The notes beneath the pieces were generated by a model. That model was given only the letters and a program-made list of their open reading frames with translations. It ran no database searches and had not been told where the DNA came from. A program made the translations under genes and the position numbers. Positions 1 through 5,179 of a DNA stretch of 6,911 nucleotides are shown piece after piece. Source of the stretch: an uncultured Eubacteriales bacterium (GTDB taxonomy: Bacteria > Bacillota > Clostridia > Oscillospirales > Oscillospiraceae). The stretch is taken from the NCBI GenBank assembly GCA_902461475.1, contig CABPXX010000066.1:1-6911 (forward strand), given 5' to 3'. How positions within the stretch are numbered: the first letter of the stretch is position 1; every line of letters starts with the position of its first letter.

Positions 1-1
1 C

Positions 2-685
2 AGCGCCGCCACCCCCGCCGACCTTGCCGCTGCCACCGACGCCCTGGAGCAGGCCAAGGCCGCTCTGGAGAAGGAGGAGCAGCCCGGCCAGGCCGACAAG
101 TTCCTGCTGGAGTACGCCTACAACTACGCCCTGGAGCAGGACACCTCCAACCTGATTTCCACCGTGGCCGCCAAGTTTGAGGCCGCCATGGAAAACGCCA
201 AGGCCGTGCTGGACGACCCTGCCGACACCCAGACTCAGGTGGATGCCGCCTTTGATCAGCTGGTGGAGGCCATCCACATGCTGGACTTCACCAAGGGTGA
301 CAAGACCATGCTGGTGCTGCTCATCACCCGGGCCGACGGCATGGTAGAGAACGCCGACAAGTACATGCCCAACAACTGGCAGCTGTTGGTGGACGCCCTG
401 GCCGAGGCTAAGGACGTGTACGCCGACCAGGACGCCATGGACGGAGACATCCAGCCCGTGGTGGACGAGCTGCTCAGTGCCATCCTGGCCCAGCGCTTCA
501 AGGCCGACAAGTCCATCCTGGAAGACTTCATCCATCAGTACCAGGATACCGACCTGGAGGGCTACACCGCCGAGTCTGTGGCCGCTTTCCGCAGCGCTCT
601 GGCGGCTGCTCAGGCCGTGATGTCCGACGAGACCCTGTCTGAGGAGGACCAGGCCACCGTTGCCGTACGCCGTCGCCGCAGCTGA
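2..685 (+). CDS. Surface-type protein with FIVAR-like helical repeats, C-terminal fragment (5' end outside window)
   Basis: The frame is open from the window edge, so the start is not seen; 227 residues are visible. The protein is Ala/Asp/Leu-rich and predicted helical, built of about 65-75-residue units: residues ~31-94, ~100-166 and ~169-222. Each has an 'ALxxAKAVLxD...VDxAxxxLxxAI' pattern, typical of FIVAR-like repeats, which are spacer or sugar-binding modules in extracellular proteins of Gram-positive bacteria. The third unit ('DLEGYTAESVAAFRSALAAAQAV') stops before its last helix: after 'EEDQATVAV' the frame reads RRRRS and ends. No LPXTG motif, SLH domain or membrane anchor follows. 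The Arg run looks like out-of-frame reading of an Ala-rich (gcc/gca) stretch; the next frame reads AVAAADTF and then stops at about 720-722. The C-terminus is therefore probably frameshifted or truncated. Surface location is inferred from the family, as the signal peptide is outside the window. Confidence 0.7.
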   Translation, partial: SAATPADLAAATDALEQAKAALEKEEQPGQADKFLLEYAYNYALEQDTSNLISTVAAKFEAAMENAKAVLDDPADTQTQVDAAFDQLVEAIHMLDFTKGDKTMLVLLITRADGMVENADKYMPNNWQLLVDALAEAKDVYADQDAMDGDIQPVVDELLSAILAQRFKADKSILEDFIHQYQDTDLEGYTAESVAAFRSALAAAQAVMSDETLSEEDQATVAVRRRRS

Positions 686-700
686 TACCTTCAAAAAACG

Positions 701-711
701 CCGGAGTCAGG
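701..711. repeat. Half-terminator: left copy of an 11-bp direct repeat also at 1814-1824
   Basis: The sequence CCGGAGTCAGG is preceded by a run of six A (693-698) just after the FIVAR-protein stop. The same 11 bases form the left arm of the complete terminator at 1814-1840, also preceded by an A-rich stretch. Here the matching right arm (CTGACTCCGG) is absent and the tetR promoter follows at once. Read on the minus strand it is a right stem arm plus T-tract without its left arm. It looks like one half of a terminator, not a working one. Confidence 0.5.
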
Positions 712-718
712 TTTTGCC

Positions 719-747
719 TTGACAGGGCCCCAGGGGCAGAGTATAAT
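719..747 (+). promoter_or_regulatory. Consensus sigma-A promoter of the tetR gene
   Basis: TTGACA at 719-724 and TATAAT at 742-747 are separated by exactly 17 bases, a perfect match to the vegetative consensus. Transcription should start near 754, leaving a leader of about 20 bases before the ATG at 775. The spacer contains a perfect 11-base palindrome, GCCCC-A-GGGGC, at 727-737. A promoter this strong in front of a repressor gene implies that it is held down by regulation, and an operator-like palindrome overlaps the last base of the -10 box. Confidence 0.88.
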
Positions 748-759
748 GAACGGCGTTCA
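747..759. promoter_or_regulatory. Putative TetR-family operator (autoregulatory copy)
   Basis: TGAACGGCGTTCA is a perfect palindrome with 6-base arms around one central base. It runs from the last base of the -10 box across the expected transcription start, where bound repressor would block RNA polymerase. The same TGAAC-N3-GTTCA pattern recurs at 1372-1384 in front of the next gene. Binding by the neighbouring TetR protein is inferred from position and from the usual autoregulation in this family. Confidence 0.65.
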
Positions 760-774
760 GATTGAGGTGATACC

Positions 775-1332
775 ATGAACACCATTGTCACATCCAAAGA
801 GGAGATTTTGAAGACTAGCCGGGAGTTCATTCAGCAGCAGGGCTGGTCTGGCGTGAGCATCCGCTCGGTGGCCTCGGCCTGTGGGGTGTCGGTGGGGTCC
901 ATCTACAACTACTTCGACTCCAAGGCGGAGCTCATCGCCGCCACGGTGGAGAGTGTCTGGTGTGAGATCTTCCACCGCCCGGAGGATGCGGGGGTGTTCC
1001 AGGACACCCAGGCCTGTGTGACCTGGCTGTATGACCGCCTGGCCTACGGCGGCCAGCAGTACCCCGGTTTTTTTAACCTGCACTCCCTGGGATTTCTGGG
1101 GGAGGAGAAACCGGACGGCAAGCGGCGGATGCAGGAGACCTGGCAGCATATCCTGGAGGGGCTGTGTGAGGTGTTGCAGCGGGATACTAAGATTCGCCCC
1201 GACGCCTTCAACCAGCAGCTCACCCCCCGGCAGTTTGCCGATGTGCTCTTTTCCCTCATGCTCTCCGCACTGCTGCGGCAGGACTACGACCCCACCGCCG
1301 TGCTGGAGATTGTCCGCAGAACCCTCTATTAA
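775..1332 (+). CDS. TetR/AcrR-family transcriptional regulator
   Basis: This 185-residue protein has the usual length of one-component TetR-family regulators, which act as dimers and release DNA when a small ligand binds the C-terminal domain. The N-terminal helix-turn-helix spans residues ~28-54 (SIRSVASACGVSVGSIYNYF, then DSKAELI), with the characteristic 'GVSxGSIYNYFxSKxEL' recognition-helix signature. The C-terminal region (~60-185) is the variable ligand-binding and dimer part, and its ligand cannot be read from sequence. The start at 775 has a good binding site, GAGGTGA, at 764-770. The gene is driven by the consensus promoter at 719-747, probably represses itself through the palindrome at 747-759, and ends inside the terminator at 1331-1360. 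The likely partner is the small membrane-protein gene at 1402, which carries the same palindrome upstream. Confidence 0.9.
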   Translation: MNTIVTSKEEILKTSREFIQQQGWSGVSIRSVASACGVSVGSIYNYFDSKAELIAATVESVWCEIFHRPEDAGVFQDTQACVTWLYDRLAYGGQQYPGFFNLHSLGFLGEEKPDGKRRMQETWQHILEGLCEVLQRDTKIRPDAFNQQLTPRQFADVLFSLMLSALLRQDYDPTAVLEIVRRTLY

Positions 1333-1360
1333 AATTCCCACGGGAGTGTGGGAATTTTTT
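1331..1360 (+). terminator. Intrinsic terminator after tetR
   Basis: An 11-bp perfect stem (aaaattcccac at 1331-1341 with its complement at 1348-1358) has a 6-base loop (gggagt) and runs into a T-tract ending at 1360. It overlaps the tetR stop codon at 1330-1332. It should end most tetR transcripts before the membrane-protein gene, so that gene needs its own promoter or read-through. Confidence 0.85.
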
Positions 1361-1371
1361 ATCCTGGAAAC

Positions 1372-1384
1372 TGAACAATGTTCA
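1372..1384. promoter_or_regulatory. Putative TetR-family operator (target-gene copy)
   Basis: TGAACAATGTTCA is a perfect palindrome with 6-base arms and one central base. It shares all ten outer positions (TGAAC...GTTCA) with the palindrome at the tetR promoter; only the three middle bases differ. It lies 18 bases upstream of the ATG at 1402, immediately before the ribosome binding site. A weak promoter may overlap the preceding terminator (TTCCCA at 1335-1340, 16-base spacer, TTTTAT at 1357-1362), which would put the start site at the left edge of this operator. That promoter is speculative. Confidence 0.62.
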
Positions 1385-1401
1385 ACATAAGGAGGCAAAC
1401 T

Positions 1402-1893
1402 ATGAAAGTCAAACGAAATACCTTGCTGCTCCTGGCCTGTCTGGTGTGGAGTGCGGCGGGGTTCAACATCTTACGCATTGGCCTGCTGGCCTATCCGGCC
1501 CACTGGTCGGTGGTGAATGTGCTGCTGTCTGTGCTGGTGTTTGGGGTGTTCCAGCGGTTCATCTTTGGCAAGCTGGTGAACAAGCACACCGCCCGCATCC
1601 AAGGCTACCAGGAGGAGCGGCACTTCTTCCTCAAGTTCTTTGATGGGAAGGCTTTTGCCATCATGGCGGTGATGATGGGCGGCGGTATTGGGCTGCGGGC
1701 CAGCGGGCTGGCCCCGGAGCGGTTTATCGCCGTCTTTTACACCGACCTGGGGGCCGCTCTGCTGCTGGCCGGGCTGTCAGTACGGCAAAGCAATGTTGCC
1801 AGACAAAAGAGAACCGGAGTCAGGATTGAACTGACTCCGGCTTTTTCGTATCTTGATTATTCCTTTTCAAAGGACACGATGGTCACGTCGTGA
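1402..1893 (+). CDS. Small integral membrane protein of unknown function, probably controlled by the adjacent TetR regulator
   Basis: I chose the ATG at 1402 because AAGGAGG lies at 1389-1395 with a 6-base gap; an in-frame ATG at 1378 falls inside the operator and has no binding site. The 163-residue product has about four hydrophobic segments (residues ~8-30, 35-54, 84-100, 107-126) separated by a basic loop (KLVNKHTARIQGYQEER). It fits no named family I can identify with confidence. Residues from ~127 onward (VRQSNVARQKRTG...) are polar and unlike the rest. Residues ~138-151 are encoded by the terminator hairpin at 1814-1846, and the last 37 bases overlap the convergent MATE gene. Both other frames stop within the hairpin loop or the adjoining arm (1827-1829 and 1832-1834). 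The true protein probably ended near residue 125-135, and the present tail reflects a frameshift or lost stop. A role in export or envelope response is only a guess from the TetR pairing. Confidence 0.68.
   Translation: MKVKRNTLLLLACLVWSAAGFNILRIGLLAYPAHWSVVNVLLSVLVFGVFQRFIFGKLVNKHTARIQGYQEERHFFLKFFDGKAFAIMAVMMGGGIGLRASGLAPERFIAVFYTDLGAALLLAGLSVRQSNVARQKRTGVRIELTPAFSYLDYSFSKDTMVTS
1814..1846. terminator. Intrinsic terminator between the membrane-protein gene and the convergent MATE gene
   Basis: A perfect 10-bp stem (CCGGAGTCAG at 1814-1823, CTGACTCCGG at 1831-1840) with a 7-base loop (gattgaa) is followed by CTTTTTC on the plus strand. In the other direction the stem is followed by TTCTCTTTT, so it may also serve the MATE transcript. 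It lies inside the present open frame of the upstream membrane-protein gene, which suggests that the frame is extended abnormally. Its left arm plus one base (1814-1824) recurs as an isolated half at 701-711. Confidence 0.8.
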
Positions 1894-3248
1894 ATCCACT
1901 GGGCGCTGAGAAAGCGGCGCAGGCCGAAGATACACTTGATGATGTTCTCACTCATCATGGACAGGTACACCCAGAAGATGCCCAGCTGGAACACCAGGCC
2001 GGACAGGGCGGCCAGGGGGATGGCGGCCATCCACAGGGGGGAGAGGTCGATGAGGGTAGCCATGCGCACGTCGCCGCCGCCCCGGAGCACCCCCACGATG
2101 TTGGTGGTGTCAAAGGAGCGCAGGGGCATGAAGCAGAACACCACCGTGAGCATCATGGTGCAGATGTCCCCGGCCTGGGCGGACAGGTGGAAGAGGGGGT
2201 AGAGGTAGGGGGCGATGATGAAATAGAGGATGAGCAGGAACACGCCTCCCGACACCAGACCGAAGGTGAAGGCCAGTACATCCAGCAGCGCCCCCAGGCT
2301 GAACACCTGGTCGGTGCGCCCCGAGCCGATCTCCTGGCCCACTAGGATGGCGGCGGTGCCCCCGATGGCGAACCCGCCCACCGTGCACAGGTTGGTGATG
2401 TTGCCGGCGATGGCGTAGGCGGCCAGAATCTCCTTGGAGCCGTCCATGTGGCCCATGATGGTGGGGAACAGGGAGGTGCCCAGGCCCCAGAAGGTCTCAT
2501 TGCACATCACGGGAGTGGAGAAGCGGATAAACCGTCGGGTCATGTCCAGGCCGGGGCGAAAGAAGATGGCGGGCTGGATGCGGAAGCCACGGTCCCGGAT
2601 GGCCCACACTACCGCGATGGAGCAGGAGAGAATACGGGCCAGCAGGGTGGCCAGGGCGGCGCCCTCCTCAGCCATGCGGGGAGCGCCCAGGTTGCCGAAG
2701 ATGAACACCCAGTTGAGGAAGGTGTTGCCCAGCATGGACACCGCCAGGATATACATGCCCCGGTTGGGCTTGCCCATGGCCCGGTGGGCCCCGATATACA
2801 CCTGGACAAAGCTGTCAAAGAAGTAGGACCAGCCCACAATGCGGGCGTAGCGGGCGGCGGTGGCGATGACGTCGGGGTCGTTGCCGAACAGGCTCATGAA
2901 GGGCTGGGTGGCAAAGCCCATGATGAGGGCAAAGACCAGAGTGATGGCTCCGGCTACATACATGCCGATGCCCATGACCCGGTTGATGGAGGAATAGTCT
3001 CCCTTGCCCCGGTACTGGCTGATGAGCACCGCCGAGCCGCTCTGGATGCCGAACATCATCAGCTGGATGACAAACACCGGAATGTTGGCCAGGGTGACAC
3101 CCGCCAGAGGACCCTCGCCCAGGGTGCCCACCATGAAGGTGTCCACCAGGCCGAGGGAGTTGGTGATGAGGTTTTGAATGAGAATGGGGAGGGCCAGGGC
3201 TACCAGATGGCGGTAAAAGCCCGGCTCCCGACGGAAGAAGGAACGCAT
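1857..3248 (-). CDS. MATE-family multidrug/cation antiporter
   Basis: The product is 463 residues, normal for the MATE (multi antimicrobial extrusion) family, whose members are inner-membrane proteins of 12 helices in two pseudo-symmetric bundles that export drugs or metabolites in exchange for Na+ or H+. Family marks include the N-terminal 'LALPILIQNLITNSLGLVDTFMVG' region (residues ~17-41), the 'NWVFIFGNLG-P...EGAALAT' block (~179-201), and 'VLRGGGDVRMATLIDLSP' near residues 387-404, the C-half counterpart. Hydrophobic segments recur through the protein to about residue 441. The substrate cannot be assigned. The start at 3248 has only a weak site (GAGGT on the minus strand, ending about 6 bases before the ATG). 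The gene begins 24 bases after the cysteine desulfurase stop, so co-transcription from the promoter near 4430 is likely. The 3' end overlaps the extended frame of the convergent membrane-protein gene by 37 bases. Confidence 0.93.
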   Translation of the reverse strand: MRSFFRREPGFYRHLVALALPILIQNLITNSLGLVDTFMVGTLGEGPLAGVTLANIPVFVIQLMMFGIQSGSAVLISQYRGKGDYSSINRVMGIGMYVAGAITLVFALIMGFATQPFMSLFGNDPDVIATAARYARIVGWSYFFDSFVQVYIGAHRAMGKPNRGMYILAVSMLGNTFLNWVFIFGNLGAPRMAEEGAALATLLARILSCSIAVVWAIRDRGFRIQPAIFFRPGLDMTRRFIRFSTPVMCNETFWGLGTSLFPTIMGHMDGSKEILAAYAIAGNITNLCTVGGFAIGGTAAILVGQEIGSGRTDQVFSLGALLDVLAFTFGLVSGGVFLLILYFIIAPYLYPLFHLSAQAGDICTMMLTVVFCFMPLRSFDTTNIVGVLRGGGDVRMATLIDLSPLWMAAIPLAALSGLVFQLGIFWVYLSMMSENIIKCIFGLRRFLSAQWIHDVTIVSFEKE

Positions 3249-3272
3249 AACAGACCTCGCAGTACGATAAGA

Positions 3273-4406
3273 TTAGGACAGAGTGGTAAACAGGGCGGCG
3301 GCCACGTTCAGGGCGGCCACCAGTCGGTCCGCCTCCTCCTGGGTGGAGGCGGGGGAGAAGGACAGGCGCAGTGCCCCGTCCAGCCAGGGCTTGGGCAGCC
3401 CCAGGGCGGCAAAGACGTGGCTGGGCTTGCCCTTGTGGCAGGCGGAGCCGGAGGAGATGCAGATGCCCGCATCTCCCAGCACCCGCACCACCACCTCGCT
3501 CTTATACCCGGGGAGGGTGACGGCGCAGATGTGGGGGGCGTCCCCCTGGGTGATGACCTCCAGCTGGGGCAGGGCCCCTTGCAGCTTCTGGAGGGTGTAG
3601 GCCTTGATGGCGGCGGTGCGCTGGAGACGGTCGGTCTGGGCCATGGTGGCCTGACAGGCGGCGGCAAACCCGGCGATCTGGGCGGTGGGCTCGGTGCCCG
3701 AGCGCATGCCGTTTTCCTGCCCACCTCCGGTGAGGTAGGGGGACAGTCGGACCCCCTTTTTCACCAGCAGGGCGCCGATGCCCTTGGGGGCCCCAATCTT
3801 GTGGCCGCTCACCGAGACAAAGTCCGCCCCCAGGGATGCCATGGTATAGGGCACCTTCAAAAAGCCCTGGACGGCGTCGCAGTGGAACAGAATGGTCTTG
3901 TCATAGGCCTTCACCAGCTTCACACACTGGGCCACGGGGAGGACGGAACCCACCTCATTGTTCACCAGCATCATGGACACCAGGGCGGTGTCGGGACGCA
4001 GGGCGGCGGCCAGGTCCTGGGGGTTGATACGGCCCTCCCGGTCGGGCTTGAGGTAGGTCACCTCATAGCCCTGGCGCTCCAGGTCCCGGCAGGTCTCCAG
4101 CACAGAGGCGTGCTCGATGGCGGTGGTGATGATGTGTTTGCCCTTCCGGCGGTTGAGCTCCACCCCTCGGCGGATGGCCCAGTTGTTGCCCTCGGTGCCG
4201 CAGGAGGTAAAATACACCTCCTGGGGCGTGCAGCCCAAAGCACGGGCCACCGTCTCCCGGTGGGTCTTCACTCCCTGGGCGGCCTCCCGGCCCAGGGGAT
4301 AGCGGGAGGAGGGGTTGCCAAAGTGTTGTAGGGCTTCCACCACAGCCTCCATGGCCTGGGGAGAGACGGGGGTGGTGGCGGCATAATCGAAGTAAGTGAC
4401 GGACAT
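3273..4406 (-). CDS. Cysteine desulfurase, NifS/IscS family (PLP-dependent)
   Basis: The enzyme removes sulfur from L-cysteine as a protein-bound persulfide, giving alanine; the sulfur goes to Fe-S cluster assembly, tRNA thiolation or thio-cofactors. The product is 377 residues, the normal length for this class V aminotransferase-fold family. Key residues are visible: 'YFDYAATTP' at 5-13, His99 in 'AIEHAS' (stacks on PLP), Asp177 and Gln180 in 'CDAVQ', PLP-lysine Lys203 in 'SGHKIGAPKG', the 'RSGTEP' loop at 235-240, and the persulfide Cys323 in 'SSGSACHKG'. The SSGSAC form and the longer active-site loop place it in group I (NifS/IscS) and not the SufS group. No scaffold gene (iscU/nifU) or thiI lies nearby, so the sulfur acceptor is unknown and I give no gene symbol. 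ATG at 4406 is preceded by a modest GAAGG site about 11 bases upstream. It is divergent from the cold-shock gene and leads into the MATE gene. Confidence 0.93.
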   Translation of the reverse strand: MSVTYFDYAATTPVSPQAMEAVVEALQHFGNPSSRYPLGREAAQGVKTHRETVARALGCTPQEVYFTSCGTEGNNWAIRRGVELNRRKGKHIITTAIEHASVLETCRDLERQGYEVTYLKPDREGRINPQDLAAALRPDTALVSMMLVNNEVGSVLPVAQCVKLVKAYDKTILFHCDAVQGFLKVPYTMASLGADFVSVSGHKIGAPKGIGALLVKKGVRLSPYLTGGGQENGMRSGTEPTAQIAGFAAACQATMAQTDRLQRTAAIKAYTLQKLQGALPQLEVITQGDAPHICAVTLPGYKSEVVVRVLGDAGICISSGSACHKGKPSHVFAALGLPKPWLDGALRLSFSPASTQEEADRLVAALNVAAALFTTLS

Positions 4407-4427
4407 AGATACAGACCTTCTTACATT

Positions 4428-4436
4428 AATATAATA
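4428..4436 (-). promoter_or_regulatory. Possible -10 region of the desulfurase-MATE transcript
   Basis: A sharply AT-rich stretch on the minus strand contains overlapping -10-like hexamers (TATTAT at 4436-4431, TATATT at 4433-4428) about 22-30 bases upstream of the desulfurase ATG. I see no good -35 hexamer at 16-18 bases from either. The AT-richness stands out against the GC-rich surroundings, and no other promoter is apparent for this gene. Confidence 0.35.
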
Positions 4437-4541
4437 TTTGCAAACGAGCAGATAACATTCTACTGATGGACAGGGGAAATGTCAACACCCCGGAGGGGGA
4501 GAATGTTGGGGTGGAGCAGACAGGGTCCGACAGGAAAATTC

Positions 4542-4571
4542 TTGACACCTCTGGGGAGGCAATGCTATAAT
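4542..4571 (+). promoter_or_regulatory. Strong sigma-A promoter of the cold-shock gene
   Basis: TTGACA at 4542-4547 and TATAAT at 4566-4571 are both exact consensus hexamers with an 18-base spacer. The base triplet TGC directly before the -10 box makes it an extended -10 element. Transcription should start near 4578, leaving an untranslated leader of about 105 bases before the ATG at 4683. Confidence 0.87.
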
Positions 4572-4602
4572 AATCACGTTGTTTTGATGTATGAACTGTT
4601 GC

Positions 4603-4634
4603 GCCCACCCTTTTCGTACATGAAAGGGTTGGGC
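4603..4634 (+). promoter_or_regulatory. Leader hairpin in the cold-shock mRNA, terminator-like
   Basis: In the long 5' leader, GCCCACCCTTT (4603-4613) pairs with AAAGGGTTGGGC (4623-4634), leaving one bulged base and a loop of about 9 bases. The hairpin is followed by CTTCTCTTTT, an imperfect T-tract, so it resembles a leaky intrinsic terminator or a stabilising leader structure. Long structured leaders that respond to temperature are known for cold-shock mRNAs such as E. coli cspA. Whether this one acts as attenuator, thermosensor or stability element cannot be told from sequence. Confidence 0.5.
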
Positions 4635-4682
4635 TTCTCTTTTGCCTCAAAACCGCAATTTTTGATTCAGGAGGAATCCCAC

Positions 4683-4898
4683 ATGACCGGTATTGTCAAA
4701 TGGTTCAACGCTGAGAAGGGCTATGGCTTCATCACCCCCGACGACGGCAGCGAGGACGTGTTCGTGCACTTCTCCGCCATCGTGGCTGAGGGCTACAAGA
4801 AGCTGCTGGAGGGCCAGAAGGTCACTTTCGAGACCGAGCCCGATCCCCGCGGCGCTAAGGGCGTGCGTGCTACCAACGTGGTGGCCGTGGCCGAGTAA
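4683..4898 (+). CDS. Cold-shock protein, CspA family (single cold-shock domain)
   Basis: This 71-residue protein is a single OB-fold cold-shock domain that binds single-stranded RNA and DNA and acts as an RNA chaperone in the cytoplasm. It opens with the family signature '[16 protein letters not shown]'; the RNP1 motif is KGYGFI (12-17) and RNP2 is VFVHF (26-30), with aromatic residues at the usual binding positions. The start at 4683 is set by AGGAGG at 4670-4675; upstream in-frame codons lie in the leader and are not used. The length is slightly above the usual 65-70 residues because of the loop '[10 protein letters not shown]', a small variation seen within the family. It is monocistronic, with a strong promoter (4542-4571), a structured leader and a long terminator at 4909-4949. 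Single-domain Csp proteins are often expressed at high level even without cold, which the promoter strength fits. Confidence 0.96.
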   Translation: MTGIVKWFNAEKGYGFITPDDGSEDVFVHFSAIVAEGYKKLLEGQKVTFETEPDPRGAKGVRATNVVAVAE

Positions 4899-4908
4899 TA
4901 AAAACCCC

Positions 4909-4950
4909 AAAAAATTGCCGTCTGCATTCGGTGCAGACGGCAATTTTTTT
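4909..4950. terminator. Long bidirectional intrinsic terminator between csp and the convergent ynzC-like gene
   Basis: A perfect 18-bp stem (4909-4926 with 4932-4949) encloses a 5-base TTCGG loop, with six A at the left foot and seven T at the right. The A/T feet mean that it works for both the plus-strand csp transcript and the minus-strand operon. The last stem base on the right touches the stop codon (4949-4951) of the minus-strand gene. Confidence 0.92.
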
Positions 4951-5158
4951 ATTGCTTCTTCTTAGGCAGCTTCACTTTGTTGCCCTTCTCGTCCACCAGA
5001 TAGGTGTTCTCCAGGTTTCCCACCAGGCTGGCCTTCACGCTGTCGATGTACTCTTTCCGCAGGGCCGCCCGTTCCTCCAGCTCTTCGGGAGACAAGGTCT
5101 CTCCGGCCTTGACCCGGCGGGCCAACTCGTTGATGCGGGCAATCTTCTCTTCGGTCAT
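4949..5158 (-). CDS. UPF0291 / DUF896 family small protein (YnzC-like)
   Basis: The product is 69 residues, with the family's hallmark N-terminus 'EEKIARINELARRVKAGETL', then 'SPEELEERAALRKEYIDSVK', forming a two-helix hairpin. A charged C-terminal tail ends in KLPKKKQ. The family is found in Firmicutes; in Bacillus subtilis the member ynzC lies in the LexA-controlled yneA-yneB-ynzC group, and its molecular function is not established. The start at 5158 has a strong AAAGGAGG site on the minus strand, around 5168-5175. Here it follows ylmH by 21 bases, so it is probably the last gene of the ABC-ylmH operon, and I saw no LexA-type box in front of it. The stop codon lies in the foot of the terminator at 4909-4950. 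Confidence 0.88.
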   Translation of the reverse strand: MTEEKIARINELARRVKAGETLSPEELEERAALRKEYIDSVKASLVGNLENTYLVDEKGNKVKLPKKKQ

Positions 5159-5179
5159 GGGGGTATTCCTCCTTTCCTT

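Noticed and set aside
747..759. LexA (SOS) box reading of the GAAC...GTTC palindromes
   Set aside because: The Gram-positive LexA box has GAAC-N4-GTTC; both copies here have a 3-base centre, and the adjacent TetR gene is a better explanation.
757..1398. A 213-codon minus-strand open frame opposite tetR
   Set aside because: It is the antisense shadow of a clear TetR gene, crosses its promoter and terminator, and shows no recognisable domain.
1378..1401. Earlier ATG at 1378 as the start of the membrane protein
   Set aside because: It lies inside the palindromic operator and has no ribosome binding site, while ATG 1402 has AAGGAGG at ideal spacing.
692..1846. Insertion sequence or integrative element carrying tetR
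   Set aside because: No transposase, integrase or terminal inverted repeats are present; only the short direct repeat supports insertion, so it is kept as a hypothesis and not as a mobile element.
2448..4331. A 627-codon open frame on the plus strand, antisense to the MATE and desulfurase genes
   Set aside because: The translation is low-complexity Gly/His/Gln-rich with no domain, it has no proper start or ribosome binding site, and it crosses two well-supported genes. It is a by-product of GC-rich third-position codon use.
4479..4682. N-terminal extension of the cold-shock protein from an upstream in-frame start
   Set aside because: This stretch holds the promoter and leader, and the extended residues are unlike a cold-shock domain; AGGAGG at 4670 fixes the start at 4683.
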